Shown: in pieces, positions 34,699-46,334 of the stretch
How positions within the stretch are numbered: position 1 is the stretch's first letter
Layout of the letters: every line of letters begins with the position of its first letter
NCBI GenBank assembly: GCA_013398055.1
Contig: VZRS01007545.1
Span: 248,001-312,000, forward strand
Reading direction: 5' to 3'
Length of the DNA stretch: 64,000 bases
From: Ifrita kowaldi
Taxonomy: Eukaryota > Chordata > Aves > Passeriformes > Cinclosomatidae
Made by a program: the position numbers and the translations under genes
Notes under the pieces: generated by a model
Told to the model about the DNA's origin: nothing
The model's input: the letters and a program-made list of their open reading frames with translations, nothing else
The model's database searches: none

Positions 34699-36879
34699 TG
34701 CTACACCAGCTGAAGAAAATGATGCCGTTCATGACACCCTCTTAAGTCTTTACTGCTTTCTCCATTGCTGCAGCTCATTGTTATATTTAGTGTCTGACCA
34801 CAGGAACTGCAATATGATGAACAGTCAAAATGAAAGGGAAAGGATAAGATTGCATTTCAGCAATTTCTCCTGATCTTATAAGCTCTTAAAATGTGAAATT
34901 TGGCAGGAGTAGCTCAGAGAAGAGGTATTACCTGTTCCAACACTGTACTGTTTAATTATTTTGCATCCTTTAAGAAGTAAGATGTGCATTTTATAGGAAG
35001 GGAAGAGGAGCAGTTTACTGGAGACTAAAGGACAAATAGGTTATGCTGATTAATCTTTGACTAAGATTGATTCAGTGAGATGAGAAAGCAGCTTTGAAAA
35101 TCCTCCTGCTATTTTTTTCCTGATGTTTTTTCTAGCTCTTATAAGCATTGTGTCAAAATAGAAGTGTGAATCTGAGTTCCACTGGCAGAACTACTGTGGC
35201 ATTTTGAGATATCCCCTTAAAAAAGGATTCACTTTGAAAATGCTTATAAAGAAACTAGAGGTTATGTTTCTCTGTACACTCAGTCTGATGTACACTGACC
35301 AGTGGTGCAACATGTTCATAAATCCACTTTTGCTGGTCAATTATAATGTGTTTATTATAGGCAGTAGTAAATCCAGCCCTGGTAATTTTATTCTCAATAT
35401 AATTAAAGGCTTTGTACTCTCTTTTAATAACTTTATTATTCTTCTAACAAAGAATTTAAAATATCTGATTCAGCAGGGCTAATGGATCAGAATGTATGTA
35501 AGAGCAGTGGATATAGGTATGCCTGGTGTTTTCAGTCCAGAAATCCAAATGTGACTATCCAATAGATGAACAGTTCCATACTTATTTTCAGGCTCCTCCA
35601 AAGTGCTTAGTAGAGAAAAATACGACCTTACAGAGCACTGCAGTAGCTGGTCTTTGGAAGCTCTGGAGACATCCTCAGTTTTACAGAGATAAAGGCTCTG
35701 TACTTTTTTTGTTACCAGGTTTATCACTGTACACAATTGTGTAAATGAAAAACCATGATTAATTTACCACCTAATTTTTTGCTTGTTATTTGATTGCATG
35801 CTATTGCTGTCAGAAGTGTTTGTGGTCGTAGTCAGTCCAGAATTAAATTTAAACAAACTATATGGCCTATGGAAATTTTTTTGTACAGATCACCAGCTAA
35901 CAGAGACAACCCATTATGTTCAAAAGTAAAGGGAGGTGAATTTATTTCAATTTTTGCTTCTCTTAACAGTGGGTTTGCCAAGACCAGCAGCAGCCTTGTG
36001 CAGAAGCATTTCCACGCACTTCTACTGTGATAAGAAGCAATAGAATGATTACCTCTTTGTAACTAAAAATGTCATGATTTTCATAAAGCCACCTATCTTA
36101 ACATCTCCACATTGCCATATTGTCATGCTCTGGAATACTGCCTAGATAGGGCTTCTTTCCAACTCCTTGACTTATTTCCTGTGCATAAAAAGGAACTGGG
36201 ACAAAGCACCCTATTGATTATGAAGCTCAGAATAGAAAATACTGTATCATATAAGGTTATGTTGTAATACAGTATGGTTGGTAACAATTTTGTTGAGAAC
36301 ATCGCTTTAACTCCACGGCAAGCTGTTTTGTATAGCTTTGTTCAGAAGCATTTATAGTCTGTGGAATGAATCAGTTTCTAAATCATAGCAGACTCTGATT
36401 TCTGCTATTTGTATTTGTTATAGGAGCAGTACTTTTAGGGGAGAAATCACTGCAAATTTCAAATACTGCTTTGATAAACATCAAAATTCAAGAACTGGAG
36501 GCACAGAAGCACATTTAAGAGCTAAATAGGAAACAGTGGAAATTTATCTGCAAAGTGATCGCTAAATGGAAATCAAAAAAGGTCAGTTGCAATTCACTCT
36601 AGGGAATCAAGATTCACACACTAAGAGAGCTGCAGGTGCTGTGCTGGACAGTGAAACACAATGTTTTTAATTAAATCATGGGTCTTCCTCAGGGAATATT
36701 GCATTAAAATCCAAGTGAATCTGACATAATGGCAAGATCTACATTCCTGGTTCTTAGTCAAGTCATTACATTAGTCTGCCAATTAGATCAGGAGGGAGGC
36801 ATTTCAAATTACAGCAGCAATTTTACAGAGTAGATAATTATGGCAAGTTATGAATGACAGATAATACTGCAGCTAGTTT

Positions 36880-36955
36880 TCTGGTTTTTCTGGGGTTTTT
36901 TTTAACCCCTCCCCCCCACCTTTTTTCCTTTTTCCCTTTTTTCTCTTCTTCCATA
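36880..36955 (+). repeat. polypyrimidine tract
   Basis: The plus strand is nearly all T and C, with C7 and several T runs. It is a simple-sequence tract with triplex potential and no coding content. Confidence 0.8.
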
Positions 36956-39835
36956 ATATTTTTTTAAATTTCTTTTGAGGATTCCTAGCATCAAATTGTT
37001 ATATAGCACTTTGATTACCATTTAGTTATTGCTGCCTTATTAAGCAAACTTCAGTCATAATTTGTCTATAACTGTTGCTGACATTTATAGCTAAACTACA
37101 GTAATTCTTATTATAGTTATGCTTCTAGTCTTCAACAGTCTGGATTTTTTTCAGTGTAGTAATAGCTACTTTCAAAATAGTATCCACAAAAGGTACCTAT
37201 GCAGGAATTTCATTGTGTTTGAGATCTTATATACTGTTGAATACTGCTTTTTATGTATTTCCACTAGGACAAAAAACATATCATGCCACTGTGATGATTA
37301 TATTTGACTTAACAGAAGTATAATTAAAACCGAAAAAGGAAGAGATGTCATTTTAAAATATTTTCATAAATGCACATTAGAGTACCATATTTTTCCCAAT
37401 ATTTAAAAACTGCTTCTAAATCCAAATAAAATAATTATGGTTCTTTCAATAGACACCTGCACTGTTTATGTTCACAACGTGTCCTCTAGAAATGCAGGTC
37501 TTGTTTGCAAGATTATTTTCTTTTATTTTTCTATTAACTAATGCTGAATTAGAGTTGATTTGATTTGGAGTATAGAACAGCCTCACCTAATTACTTCATC
37601 TGGAAAATTTCTACTGTTTAGATATATTCATTAAGACTGTATTTTGAGGAATAATGCTCCTTCTATATCTATGTATTTGAATAAAAGAATGTGGAGATCA
37701 GTTCAGTTTGAATTGTATTTATTTTTAAAAATTTTTACCAATATCATTAAGCATATTTGGTCAACATGAACTATATCTTTTGATCTGAAAAGAAATTTTT
37801 GATAGAAAAACCTTTCCAGATGAAACAAAGTCTTGAATTAGTGGTCTGCAGCTCAGAAGATACAAATCCATCAAGGATGCAATATAGTCATGCTTGATTC
37901 TTTTTTGTGTTAAGAAGGCTAAAGTACTCAATTTCATCACCACTGTAAGACACAATGTTCAGAATCCTCCTGACAATGTTCTGATTTTGTTTAAAGAGAA
38001 ACCCTGTGGTGTATGCATTAGGAACTGACCTGGCAGAGTCAACAGCAGATTTGTTTTCATTTTCATTCCTGAGGCAGCGAGTAACCAAATATTTTTGACA
38101 AGGGAGTGTAGAAACTTGACTGAACCTTATGGATTAGAGTATCCTCATTAATAACGGGATACAAACTCTACCTTAAATGGAAAAGGAGTAGATTTGAACC
38201 ATGATTTCTTTCAGATGGGCACCCTCCTTAACAGAATACTTTAAGATGCAGTTCCTTCAGCTGGTTTTTTTTTTTTTGTTAAATTGTTTTGCTCTTTAGA
38301 AAATGCTTAGACTTGTTTGCCTAGGTATAGGGGGCATGTGAGGTTCAAATTATGAAAGCAAGTGTTTTTTAACTGCATGCGTAGTACACCTCTCAAATTT
38401 CTTGGCAAGGGAGAGTAGGAATGCAAAAAACTCCCCTGTACCTAGCACAAAAGATGTCAGGAATACTTGAGAAGAGAGCTCCATGGGCAGCTATTAAATA
38501 AACATATTGTATCTAACCCAGGAAATGCCCCATTCTGAAAATGACTGGGGGTTCAGGAGACTGTTAGGAAAAACATGTCCCTATACATAGTCTTCTGTTA
38601 CTCTTTCCTATGTCTTTGTCTCTAGCCACTGCTGAGACAGAAGATTGGCCAGATCTGAAGTGTACAGCAGCTCTTAAGTACTTGAGACTGCAAAAAAGAA
38701 AAAATTACATATATAAAATAGACTAACACTAACATAAGTGATGGAATACATTTTCTGCCCATTAATATTCAGTATTTTTGTGTGAAGACATCCTCCCAGG
38801 ACATGTATGCAATAGAAATGGAATTTTCTGTGTCCCTAATATAGCGGTATCATCACCAGTGTTATGGCTCCAATCTCCCAACATTTGTTCCAAATTAAGA
38901 CTGCTTTGCATGGAATTGCTTCATGCTCATGTTTCCTCTTGCCTAGTTTTCTTCCTACTTTAACAGCTTACCTTAAATATTAGTGATCACAGAAATCACC
39001 ATATTGCTGTGTTCTCATCAGGACGAAAGGTTGTGTACTGCTATATTAATTTAAGTTTTACTATTTTTTTTTAATTGAAGAGAATTAAATAATTTATCAA
39101 AACAATAATAATTTTCTTTGGAAAGAAAAGATAATGCAATGAAAACTGAAAGATCATCTACAGAGAGCCAGGGAGATGAAAATTGGGAAAGTAGAATATT
39201 AAAATTCATATGGGGAAAATGCAATTTTACACAAGACAAATAGACAGAAGGAAAGAAAAATATAAATACAGTAATGTCAAAGGAGACATTCTGGAGACAG
39301 TAAGCAGAAAATCAGAAATGATTTTGCAAGGCCACACTGCAGCAAAAAGAAATTGAATGCGATTTTGCTATCCATGCACTGACATATCAAGCAGCATTGA
39401 CAGAAAATAATAATCTCCACAAAACGGGGAAAGCTGAGGGACCAAGGTAAGAGAGGAAAGTTGTTCTGCTGCCAGTTTTATTCCTGAACTTACTGCTAAG
39501 TTGTCTCAGCAGCTCTGATAATTTCAAACCACTGACCATTCAAACTGCATGTTTTTCCCTTCATTTGGTAGAGTAGATCTTTGTTATCAACAATTCTTAT
39601 GCATTAGATCTCTAGTAGAATAATTCTCAGAAGTCTTTGAGGAAAATTTCAGGGGACAATTACCAGGATACTCTTGCTGAAAGAAATACTGGGAAATAGG
39701 AAGAATAAAATTGCTGGTGAACACTTCATTTAAGTATATATAATCTGGAGGTTTCTGTAGCCTATTGAAGATAATGAGAAACACCAGTTGAATCTGGTAA
39801 TGTATCTGGCTGATAATATAAAAATAATTACATGT

Positions 39836-39876
39836 ATGTGTATATATATATATCTATATCTATATATCTATATCTC
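39836..39876. repeat. (TA)n / (TATATC)n microsatellite
   Basis: A TG/TA start leads into TA dinucleotides and then TATATC units. Confidence 0.9.
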
Positions 39877-42359
39877 CTGTAAACAGATCACCATACTCCT
39901 CAAAAATAGATTCTATTATCTATATTGATTTATGTAACTCCTTACTCTATTATGAGCTTTGACTGATATAACTCTTCATTAGTTATGGATTTACATATTC
40001 AGTGCTCCTTTGCCAGCAAGCCAGAGCCAAGAAGCAAAGAAAATGTCACGGTGGAGTTGTTTGTTTTTAGATAGTTTTTTTTCGTTTTCCACATTTTGGA
40101 ATACTTTCCGTCTGTTTCACAGTTCCATGAATAAAGCTCAATTACATAGTGTGAATGTCACTTGCACGGCAAAAGTGCCAGAACCAAAGACTGAAGTGGT
40201 GATGAAGTAATAAAATATGAACTACGTGAACCACAGATAAGTGGTTGGATTTAAAACAGCTCTTGCCCTGGATGACCAGTAGAGGTCATTTCGGCTATCT
40301 GTCCAATTACAAAAATGAAACAGCCAGAGAAATGAGAGCACATAAAGAACAAAATCTATTCAGCTTAGTCCATAAACACTTTAGAGACCAGCTGCAGATG
40401 TGGTAGAGCTATAAAGGGCTTCCTGGAACAATGAAAGTCTTATATGCTCCAACTTACTGATCAAAAAATGTTCAGAACCAGTCCTATTTACAGTAAGAAG
40501 ATCTCAACCTATTTCATTAAAAATGAGAATGATATTCCAACCCCACCCTTTGATGGAATTTTGTCAAATCAGAGGTTTTGGAAAGTATGTTCAAATCCTG
40601 CAAAGATACTGAGCTTATTCAGTCAGAACTTGGATTGTTTCTTGCTCGCCTAAAATCTGCAGAATGTGATATATAGAAAAAAACCCCAACTGCAATGACA
40701 TGGTAAACTCATTTATTTAAAAAAGGGTTCACAGATTTTTCAGAAATAAAATCAATTTTGTAAAAATTTCATTTTACCCTTTTTAGTCCTACTATTTTTG
40801 GATACATACAATTGTGAACCACTTATGATTCAACTTCTGCAAAAACACTGCATAGATAGCTGATTTCAGGTAGTTACCTAGGGGCAGGATTTCACATGAG
40901 TTTCCCAACAGTTTTCACTGTGTATGTTCAATGGTTACAATGCTCTTGGCATGTATTAATACAGCCATAATAAAAGGACATTGTGGTTTGATGAAATGGT
41001 TTCTCTGTGGGTAAATATGGTGCTCTAGTGTGAGAATCCTCTCCAGCTTGTGATAATTGCTTCTGGTTTATGCTAGTCCAGTAGTACAAAGAAATAACAT
41101 GCTAACTTGTAATAGATATAGTCTAAAAATAAAATGCCAAAAAAAGAAGAAATTGCTTAATTCTTTAAACAGTATTAGACATAGTAGAATAATTTAATTT
41201 CAAACATTTTTTCGAAACCTAGGACAGTGTGTTCTTGATGTAAGATTTTTTTTTTAACCACAATAAGTAGGTTGTAGGATTTGCGTTGGAGATACCATAT
41301 GGAAAGCACTAATTTAATAGGAAATGATAATCTGTGAATTGGATTCATGATTCATGAGTCACAATGCACAATAACACATGCCAGTAATCTACTAAAATAC
41401 TGTATGCACGTATGTATATTAATTTACACATGTGCATACATGCAAATTCTTTGTTATTTAGTTGTTGTTAGAGTGCTGACTGAAACCATAGTCCTTTTTT
41501 TTAATGTAAGAAACAGTATATTTACACATGAAGAAAACTGGCCAGGTATTGGGTTTTGTGCTCACACGGAATAGTTGTGAATAATAGTTATAATGAAGAG
41601 CATGCATAATCTCTATCTACACTTGTTCAGTGTGCAGATTATAAATACTTCCAAAGTACAGCCATTGGAACATATTTTTAGAAAGAGTCTTACAAGCAGA
41701 GATGTCAGAAGGCGGATCTGAGAAAAAAGAGTTTTCTTATGACATTTCTTGATAAACTGAAATAAACATACCTCATTTAGAAAGCCAAAGCAAAGTATGC
41801 CAGTGCAGCCATTTGGTTGTATTGGTGCCTGCTTTGTGATGAAATGTTACATCCTTTCTCTGTAAGTAAAAAACAACAATATTGTCTTTAGTTCGTCCTG
41901 AGTGAATGTTTTACTGTAATCAAAGTTTTTATTTCAGTCTTCTGGGAATGCAGACATTTATCAAGCTAAGAAGGAGCTTTTTGTTTTCTAGGAAGAAATA
42001 ACTTAGTGCTGAAGGGGCCTCTTTGTTGCTGGGATCCAAGGTAAAATGATAGCTGATAATATTTATGAGAGATGGAAGCTCTTCAGTGAACCTACATGCT
42101 GAATCACTAATAAAACCCAATTAGCTGCTTAGATGATTCCCCTTTAGTCATCACTCAGAGAACAGAAATCATGAAAGCTGAGAGAGCATCACAACTGGGT
42201 CTACTGCAATGACAAGAGATAAAATGGTGCTGGATCTGTGTTGAAGTCATGAAGGACAGTAGCTTAAGTGAATGAATTTTAACAAAGGCTCTCTTTAATG
42301 AACCTATTCAGAGCTGAAATCAATGTGTGATAATACCATATAAGTGGTACTGTGGTGAG

Positions 42360-42530
42360 GGGGAAGAGCACAGTGAGAGGTATCAGTACAGGGGTGACTT
42401 GCTAGCTAGAGGCAACAGCATCATGATTAGAGGGAATACTGCAGCTAGGAGCAGCAGCCAGGAGCATCAGCCCAGTGAGAGGGGGTGGTGGTTCACCTAT
42501 GCATTTATGATTAGAGGTTATGGCAGTTAG
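42360..42530. repeat. weak imperfect duplication
   Basis: Two segments (about 42366-42441 and 42460-42530) share CAGTGAGAGG, then ATGATTAGAGG, then GCAG-TAG in the same order with variable spacing. It could be a decayed tandem duplication or part of an old repeat. Confidence 0.35.
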
Positions 42531-42879
42531 AAATTGTGATGAAATAACATCAAGGTACCTCTACATGCACAGGCATCATTTTATGATAAAAGATGTATGA
42601 GAATCTGTGTGCATGCCTGCTAGGATAGTACTGAGTACTGGAAAAAAGCTGAGTCACGTGTATTGGAAAGATACAACCTGGAGAAATGCCTTTCAGTGTA
42701 GATAAAGTGATAGATAGTGTGAAAAAAACCCAAAGGGCAGCCAACTTACAGAATTATGTCCTTTGAGCTGGTGGTTTCTATTCTGGAGCAAAATCTTAAA
42801 ATTATGACAGATCGCTTAGAATGCAGTATCAGGAAAGCAAAAGAAAACGTAGCACTTAGTAGGTGAAGAACAGAGAACA

Positions 42880-42998
42880 AAGCAGAATGAGTGATTTCAC
42901 CCTCTTACAAGGCATTGGCTTACAGCCACTGATAGGAGTCAGGATGCTGAGCTTGATGGGCTGTTCCTCTGTTTTCATGTGTTCACAGCTAGGTGAGA
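42880..42998 (+). mobile_element. L3/CR1-type LINE, ancient 3' tail
   Basis: The block AGCCACTGATAGGAGTCAGG followed by ATGCTGAGCTTGATGGGC matches the 3' UTR pattern common to L3 and reptilian CR1 elements (CCACTG-GGAGACAGGAT-CTGGGCT-GATGG). It then drifts into a TCTGTTTTCATGTGTTC tail like the family's TCTTATGTTC end. Sense orientation, no ORF, very old. Confidence 0.65.
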
Positions 42999-42999
42999 A

Positions 43000-43670
43000 A
43001 ATTTAATCAGTGGTCTGATGCCTACTGTTCTGCAGGGTTGTGCTTTCCCATCAGATAAACACCAGCTTCATTTATTGCTGCTTTATTTTCCACAAATGCT
43101 CTGTCACTTCCACTTCATACCTTTAGTTTTAACTGTATACATATGGATTTGACAAGAACAGGAAGTGACTGTTCAGGGTATCACAGTTGTAGCTCCACAG
43201 CCATCTGGTGTCCACCAAAAACTGGCCTGATAACCTGCAACGTCTGAAAGAGGTGCTACAGAAATACTCAATTTTAAAGGTGTTTACCTGAGTACAGGTT
43301 AAAAGCTAGGAATTTTATTTCAAACAACTGAAATACTGTTAGATAAGAAAATTATAATCAAATGCTTATAAAATTTATTTATTGTAAAACCAAAGAGAGC
43401 TCTTGGTCTTTTAGCAGCTAGCTTCCTTGCAAGCCTGAATGTGCCATTATTGAGAAATACATTTTGATAGCACATCAGTACAGTGTCCAGACAGGAGACT
43501 TTCTGATTTTCTTTTGCATAAATAAGTACAGTATTCATAAAAATCTGTATTGAGAGGGAATACATTATTGTCTAAAATATTTAGAATTTATCTATTTCCT
43601 AGCTCACAAAAGCTCAGCTAACAAATATGAACCATTTCAATGAGAATCAATATTAACGACGATTGGCTTT
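43000..43670. other. AT-rich non-coding stretch
   Basis: Nothing recognised. The minus-strand 81-codon frame at 43320-43565 has no motif. Confidence 0.6.
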
Positions 43671-43676
43671 TTCTAG

Positions 43677-43736
43677 ATTTGTTTCAAGTGCAGTCACTTG
43701 CATGCACTATTTGACATCTCAGAAGGTGAGTGCAAG
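43677..43736 (+). other. candidate exon with tandem donors (or decoy)
   Basis: A good acceptor (GGCTTTTTCTAG) precedes a 49-base segment ending in AGAAG/GTGAGT. Eleven bases on is a second full donor, CAAG/GTAAGT. Two frames are open through the 49 bases (one contains CFKCSHLHALFD). If used, the tandem donors would shift the frame. The peptide is unrecognised. Confidence 0.18.
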
Positions 43737-44004
43737 GTAAGTGGAGGAATTGTTAGCATCTTGCTCTGTCTCTGCCTGTTTGCATGAAACTTGCTGGCAC
43801 TTATTATCTTTGATTCCCCTACCACATTGTTAAATTTGGTTAAATTTATGCAACAGGCTCAAAAGCTACCGGGAATGGGAAAGTAGATAGATTTTGGCAG
43901 AATTTTGTATAAGCTTCTTTCCTTGGGGGAACCAAGGTAAAAATCAGACATTGCCTTGGATTTGCTCATTCTGAACGACCCTCTGATGCAGAGATTATTA
44001 ATTA

Positions 44005-44055
44005 AAAATAACATCAAGGTCACAGGTTTGATCCATGTGTGGCTGTTCATACTCT
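44005..44055 (+). mobile_element. tRNA-Ile-derived SINE fragment
   Basis: Positions 44007-44042 are identical over 36 bases to 46226-46261 inside the fuller SINE copy 2.2 kb downstream. They cover the anticodon-stem side through the B box (GGTTTGATCC) to the acceptor stem. Similarity continues loosely to about 44050 (GCTGTTCAT against GGCCATTCAC). The A box and CR1-like tail are absent. Confidence 0.75.
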
Positions 44056-44059
44056 TTCG

Positions 44060-45190
44060 TTTGCACTTGTTGGATGGTATTTGACTTCTTGAGTAGTCCC
44101 TCAGAGGGCATGGTGGCACCAGCTGTTGGTATAAGACACTGAGAATCTGCCTTAGCGTAAGAGAAACATGGCTTTCTGCAGCTGCCTAAATCATATCAAT
44201 AAAAATGAGATTTCAGAGTTGAAACCCTTAAAGTGCTAATGTAATTGGCAAAATTCTTGGAGATTTTTAATAAGACCAGCATTTCACCATAGATGTGTTG
44301 GCTCTCCTTGACTTTCAAATAAATTACAAAGCATTCAGATTCATGTTTGTGTTGACTGCTCCTAAGTATTTATGAACAGATTAGGATAGAAATTTTCTGT
44401 ACTTGTTGCCTGCAAAGCGCCTGTGATATTTTTTATTTCAGTAATTCACTGTCCATTTTAATGGGGTGTGACTGGCTATCTTTTCTTCACTGGATAGATG
44501 TTTCTTCTTAACAGAGACAGTGAATAGCAAGTAATGCACTTCTGATAGGGATCTGTAGCACTGTCTTAATTAACAAGATTTAAATAATTAGTTACCAGTA
44601 TAATTTGAAAAGGGAAAAAATTAAGGTGCCATGAAAAGCAGAAATTTTTATTCACAAACTTTATTTATTCCCAAAACTTTTCTTCACCTACTTCTGAAAA
44701 TCCTCTTTTTTCTATTTTATTACATCTGTTGTTCGTAAGCTTCCCATTTTATTGCTCAAATCTTGTATTTTTCTCATCTTTATGGGCTTGCACATATTTT
44801 CTGTTATTGCTTTATGTACTTGTAATGTTTATGGACTCACATTATATACAATCTCAATTCATCATTATCATTTGCTGTTTCAAGCATGATGTATTATTGT
44901 AAAAGTGGAACATAAAGTCTCCACAGACAAGCTACATTTTTACTGTAAATTGATCTTTTTTTGTTGCTTTTAATGTTCAAATAATGCATTTTTGATAATT
45001 CTGTATTTAATAAATGTCTGAAGGTAACATTTTAATTTTACCTGCCACTGGCATTTTCTGGTAGCCAGGTAGTGAGACAGATGAAGAAAAACAAGATTTG
45101 ATTTTCAAAGAGTGGTAGACAAGTAAAAATAACGTCTAACTGCCAGTGATGTCTCTTCAGATAGTAACACACTTTATCCCCTGGCTGTAT
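44060..45190. other. AT-rich non-coding stretch
   Basis: No gene or transposon was seen between the SINE fragment and the GC-rich block. Confidence 0.6.
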
Positions 45191-45194
45191 TACT

Positions 45195-46185
45195 GTGCTT
45201 AAGACACTGGCTGAGTCCCCTCCGGAGGTTCAGGACAGTGGTTGTGCCTCTGGTACCACACAGAGCACATGTCAGATACATGTCACCTCTCTCCCTGTGC
45301 CGCTGCTGGCAGTGGCAATGCCTTTCATACCCGGAGCTGGTTTACAGTCCTTTTCCAATCGCGCCTGGCCAAGCAACAAAGTTTGAACAGCAGGTGAGGG
45401 AATGGGGAGCACAATGAGAGCAGGTGCTGTCACACCAGCCAGCAAAGCCAGGTGTGCACCCACCTCACACCCAGCCTCCAGATGGCAGGTGCCCCCTTCC
45501 AGTGTCTCCAGCAGCACCTGCCATCCACGGCCCCTGACAGGAAGCCTGGAACTGCTGACGTGGCTTTTCTGTGGAGAATAGGAAATACAACTTGTCTTCC
45601 CTTGTTAAGGGAAAAAAACCAAAGTGGCTTAATTAATTTAATAAAACAAACAAAGTCATAATGAATACAATTGTCAGCAAACGTGACCTTCACTATATTT
45701 GAAGTCAGCCAACTGCATGGCACCGTCCCTGCAGTGGTACAAGGGGCGGTGGTTTCGTGCCTGCAGCACCGGGAGCTGGGATGCCTTCCCGAATCTCTCT
45801 GCTGGCTGCAGGCACCGAGTTTAAGCATGTTTCCTGTCATCACATCTGTAAATGAAGACAGATGTATTATGCTGTCACTGCAGGGAGCATACAAGGGTGA
45901 CATTGGGTGTCCTCTCCCGGGCAGAGAGCAGTGTGGCGCGGCCCGGGGACATCTGGCCTGCCATGGCACCACTGTCCCGCTGCTGCCTGCCCTGCTAGGC
46001 CCTGCCCTGGGGCTGCTGAGACATCTGAGAGGGAGCATGGCCCAGGAGAGTTGTTGCAGAACAGCCTCATCCCGGGGGCTCGGCTGCTTTCAGGCATCGT
46101 GTCCAGCTGCATGTCCTCTCCAGGTCAGTGTTCCCTCTTGGGCCTGCCTTGATCAGAGCTTCGTGTGTGACTTTGGCTTTCTCTT
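45195..46185. other. GC-rich block with overlapping open frames
   Basis: About 1 kb of higher GC with moderate CpG carries long frames on both strands: plus 45671-46201 (176 codons) and minus 45430-46038 (202 codons). The frames overlap and are rich in Cys, Pro, Ala and Gly. They show no domain I recognise, which is typical of stop-poor GC-rich DNA. The plus frame ends in the SINE A-box TAG. It might be an old retroelement, an LTR, or part of an unannotated transcript. Confidence 0.35.
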
Positions 46186-46189
46186 TGTT

Positions 46190-46332
46190 CAGCTACACTA
46201 GCTCACTTGGTCAGAGCATGGTGCTAATAACATCAAGGTCACAGGTTTGATCCATGTGTGGGCCATTCACTTAAGAGTTGGACTCAAGGATCCTTGTGGG
46301 TCCCTTCCAACTCAGAATTTTCTGTGATTCTA
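46190..46332 (+). mobile_element. TguSINE1-like SINE (tRNA-Ile head, CR1-like tail)
   Basis: The head contains an A box (TAGCTCACTTGG, 46199-46210), a tRNA-Ile-like anticodon arm with AAT (GTGCTAATAA, 46221-46230) and a B box (GGTTTGATCC, 46244-46253). The tail reads GAGTTGGACTCAAGGATCC, GGGTCCCTTCCAACTCAG and TCTGTGATTCTATT, the 3' end of CR1. This head-tail combination is that of TguSINE1, described in zebra finch and mobilised by CR1 machinery. CpG sites of the tRNA have largely decayed, so it is not a working tRNA gene. Confidence 0.88.
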
Positions 46333-46334
46333 TT

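Larger units (their letters stand above)
33740..42320. other. long AT-rich non-coding stretch
   Basis: Apart from the inverted repeat at 34681, the pyrimidine tract at 36880 and the TA repeat at 39836, I see no gene, RNA gene or recognisable transposon. Frames are all short (at most 92 codons) and lack motifs. Confidence 0.55.

Noticed and set aside
46190..46270. A functional tRNA-Ile gene
   Set aside because: The A and B boxes and anticodon region are there, but the acceptor and D arms are decayed and the sequence continues into a CR1-like tail, so it is a SINE.
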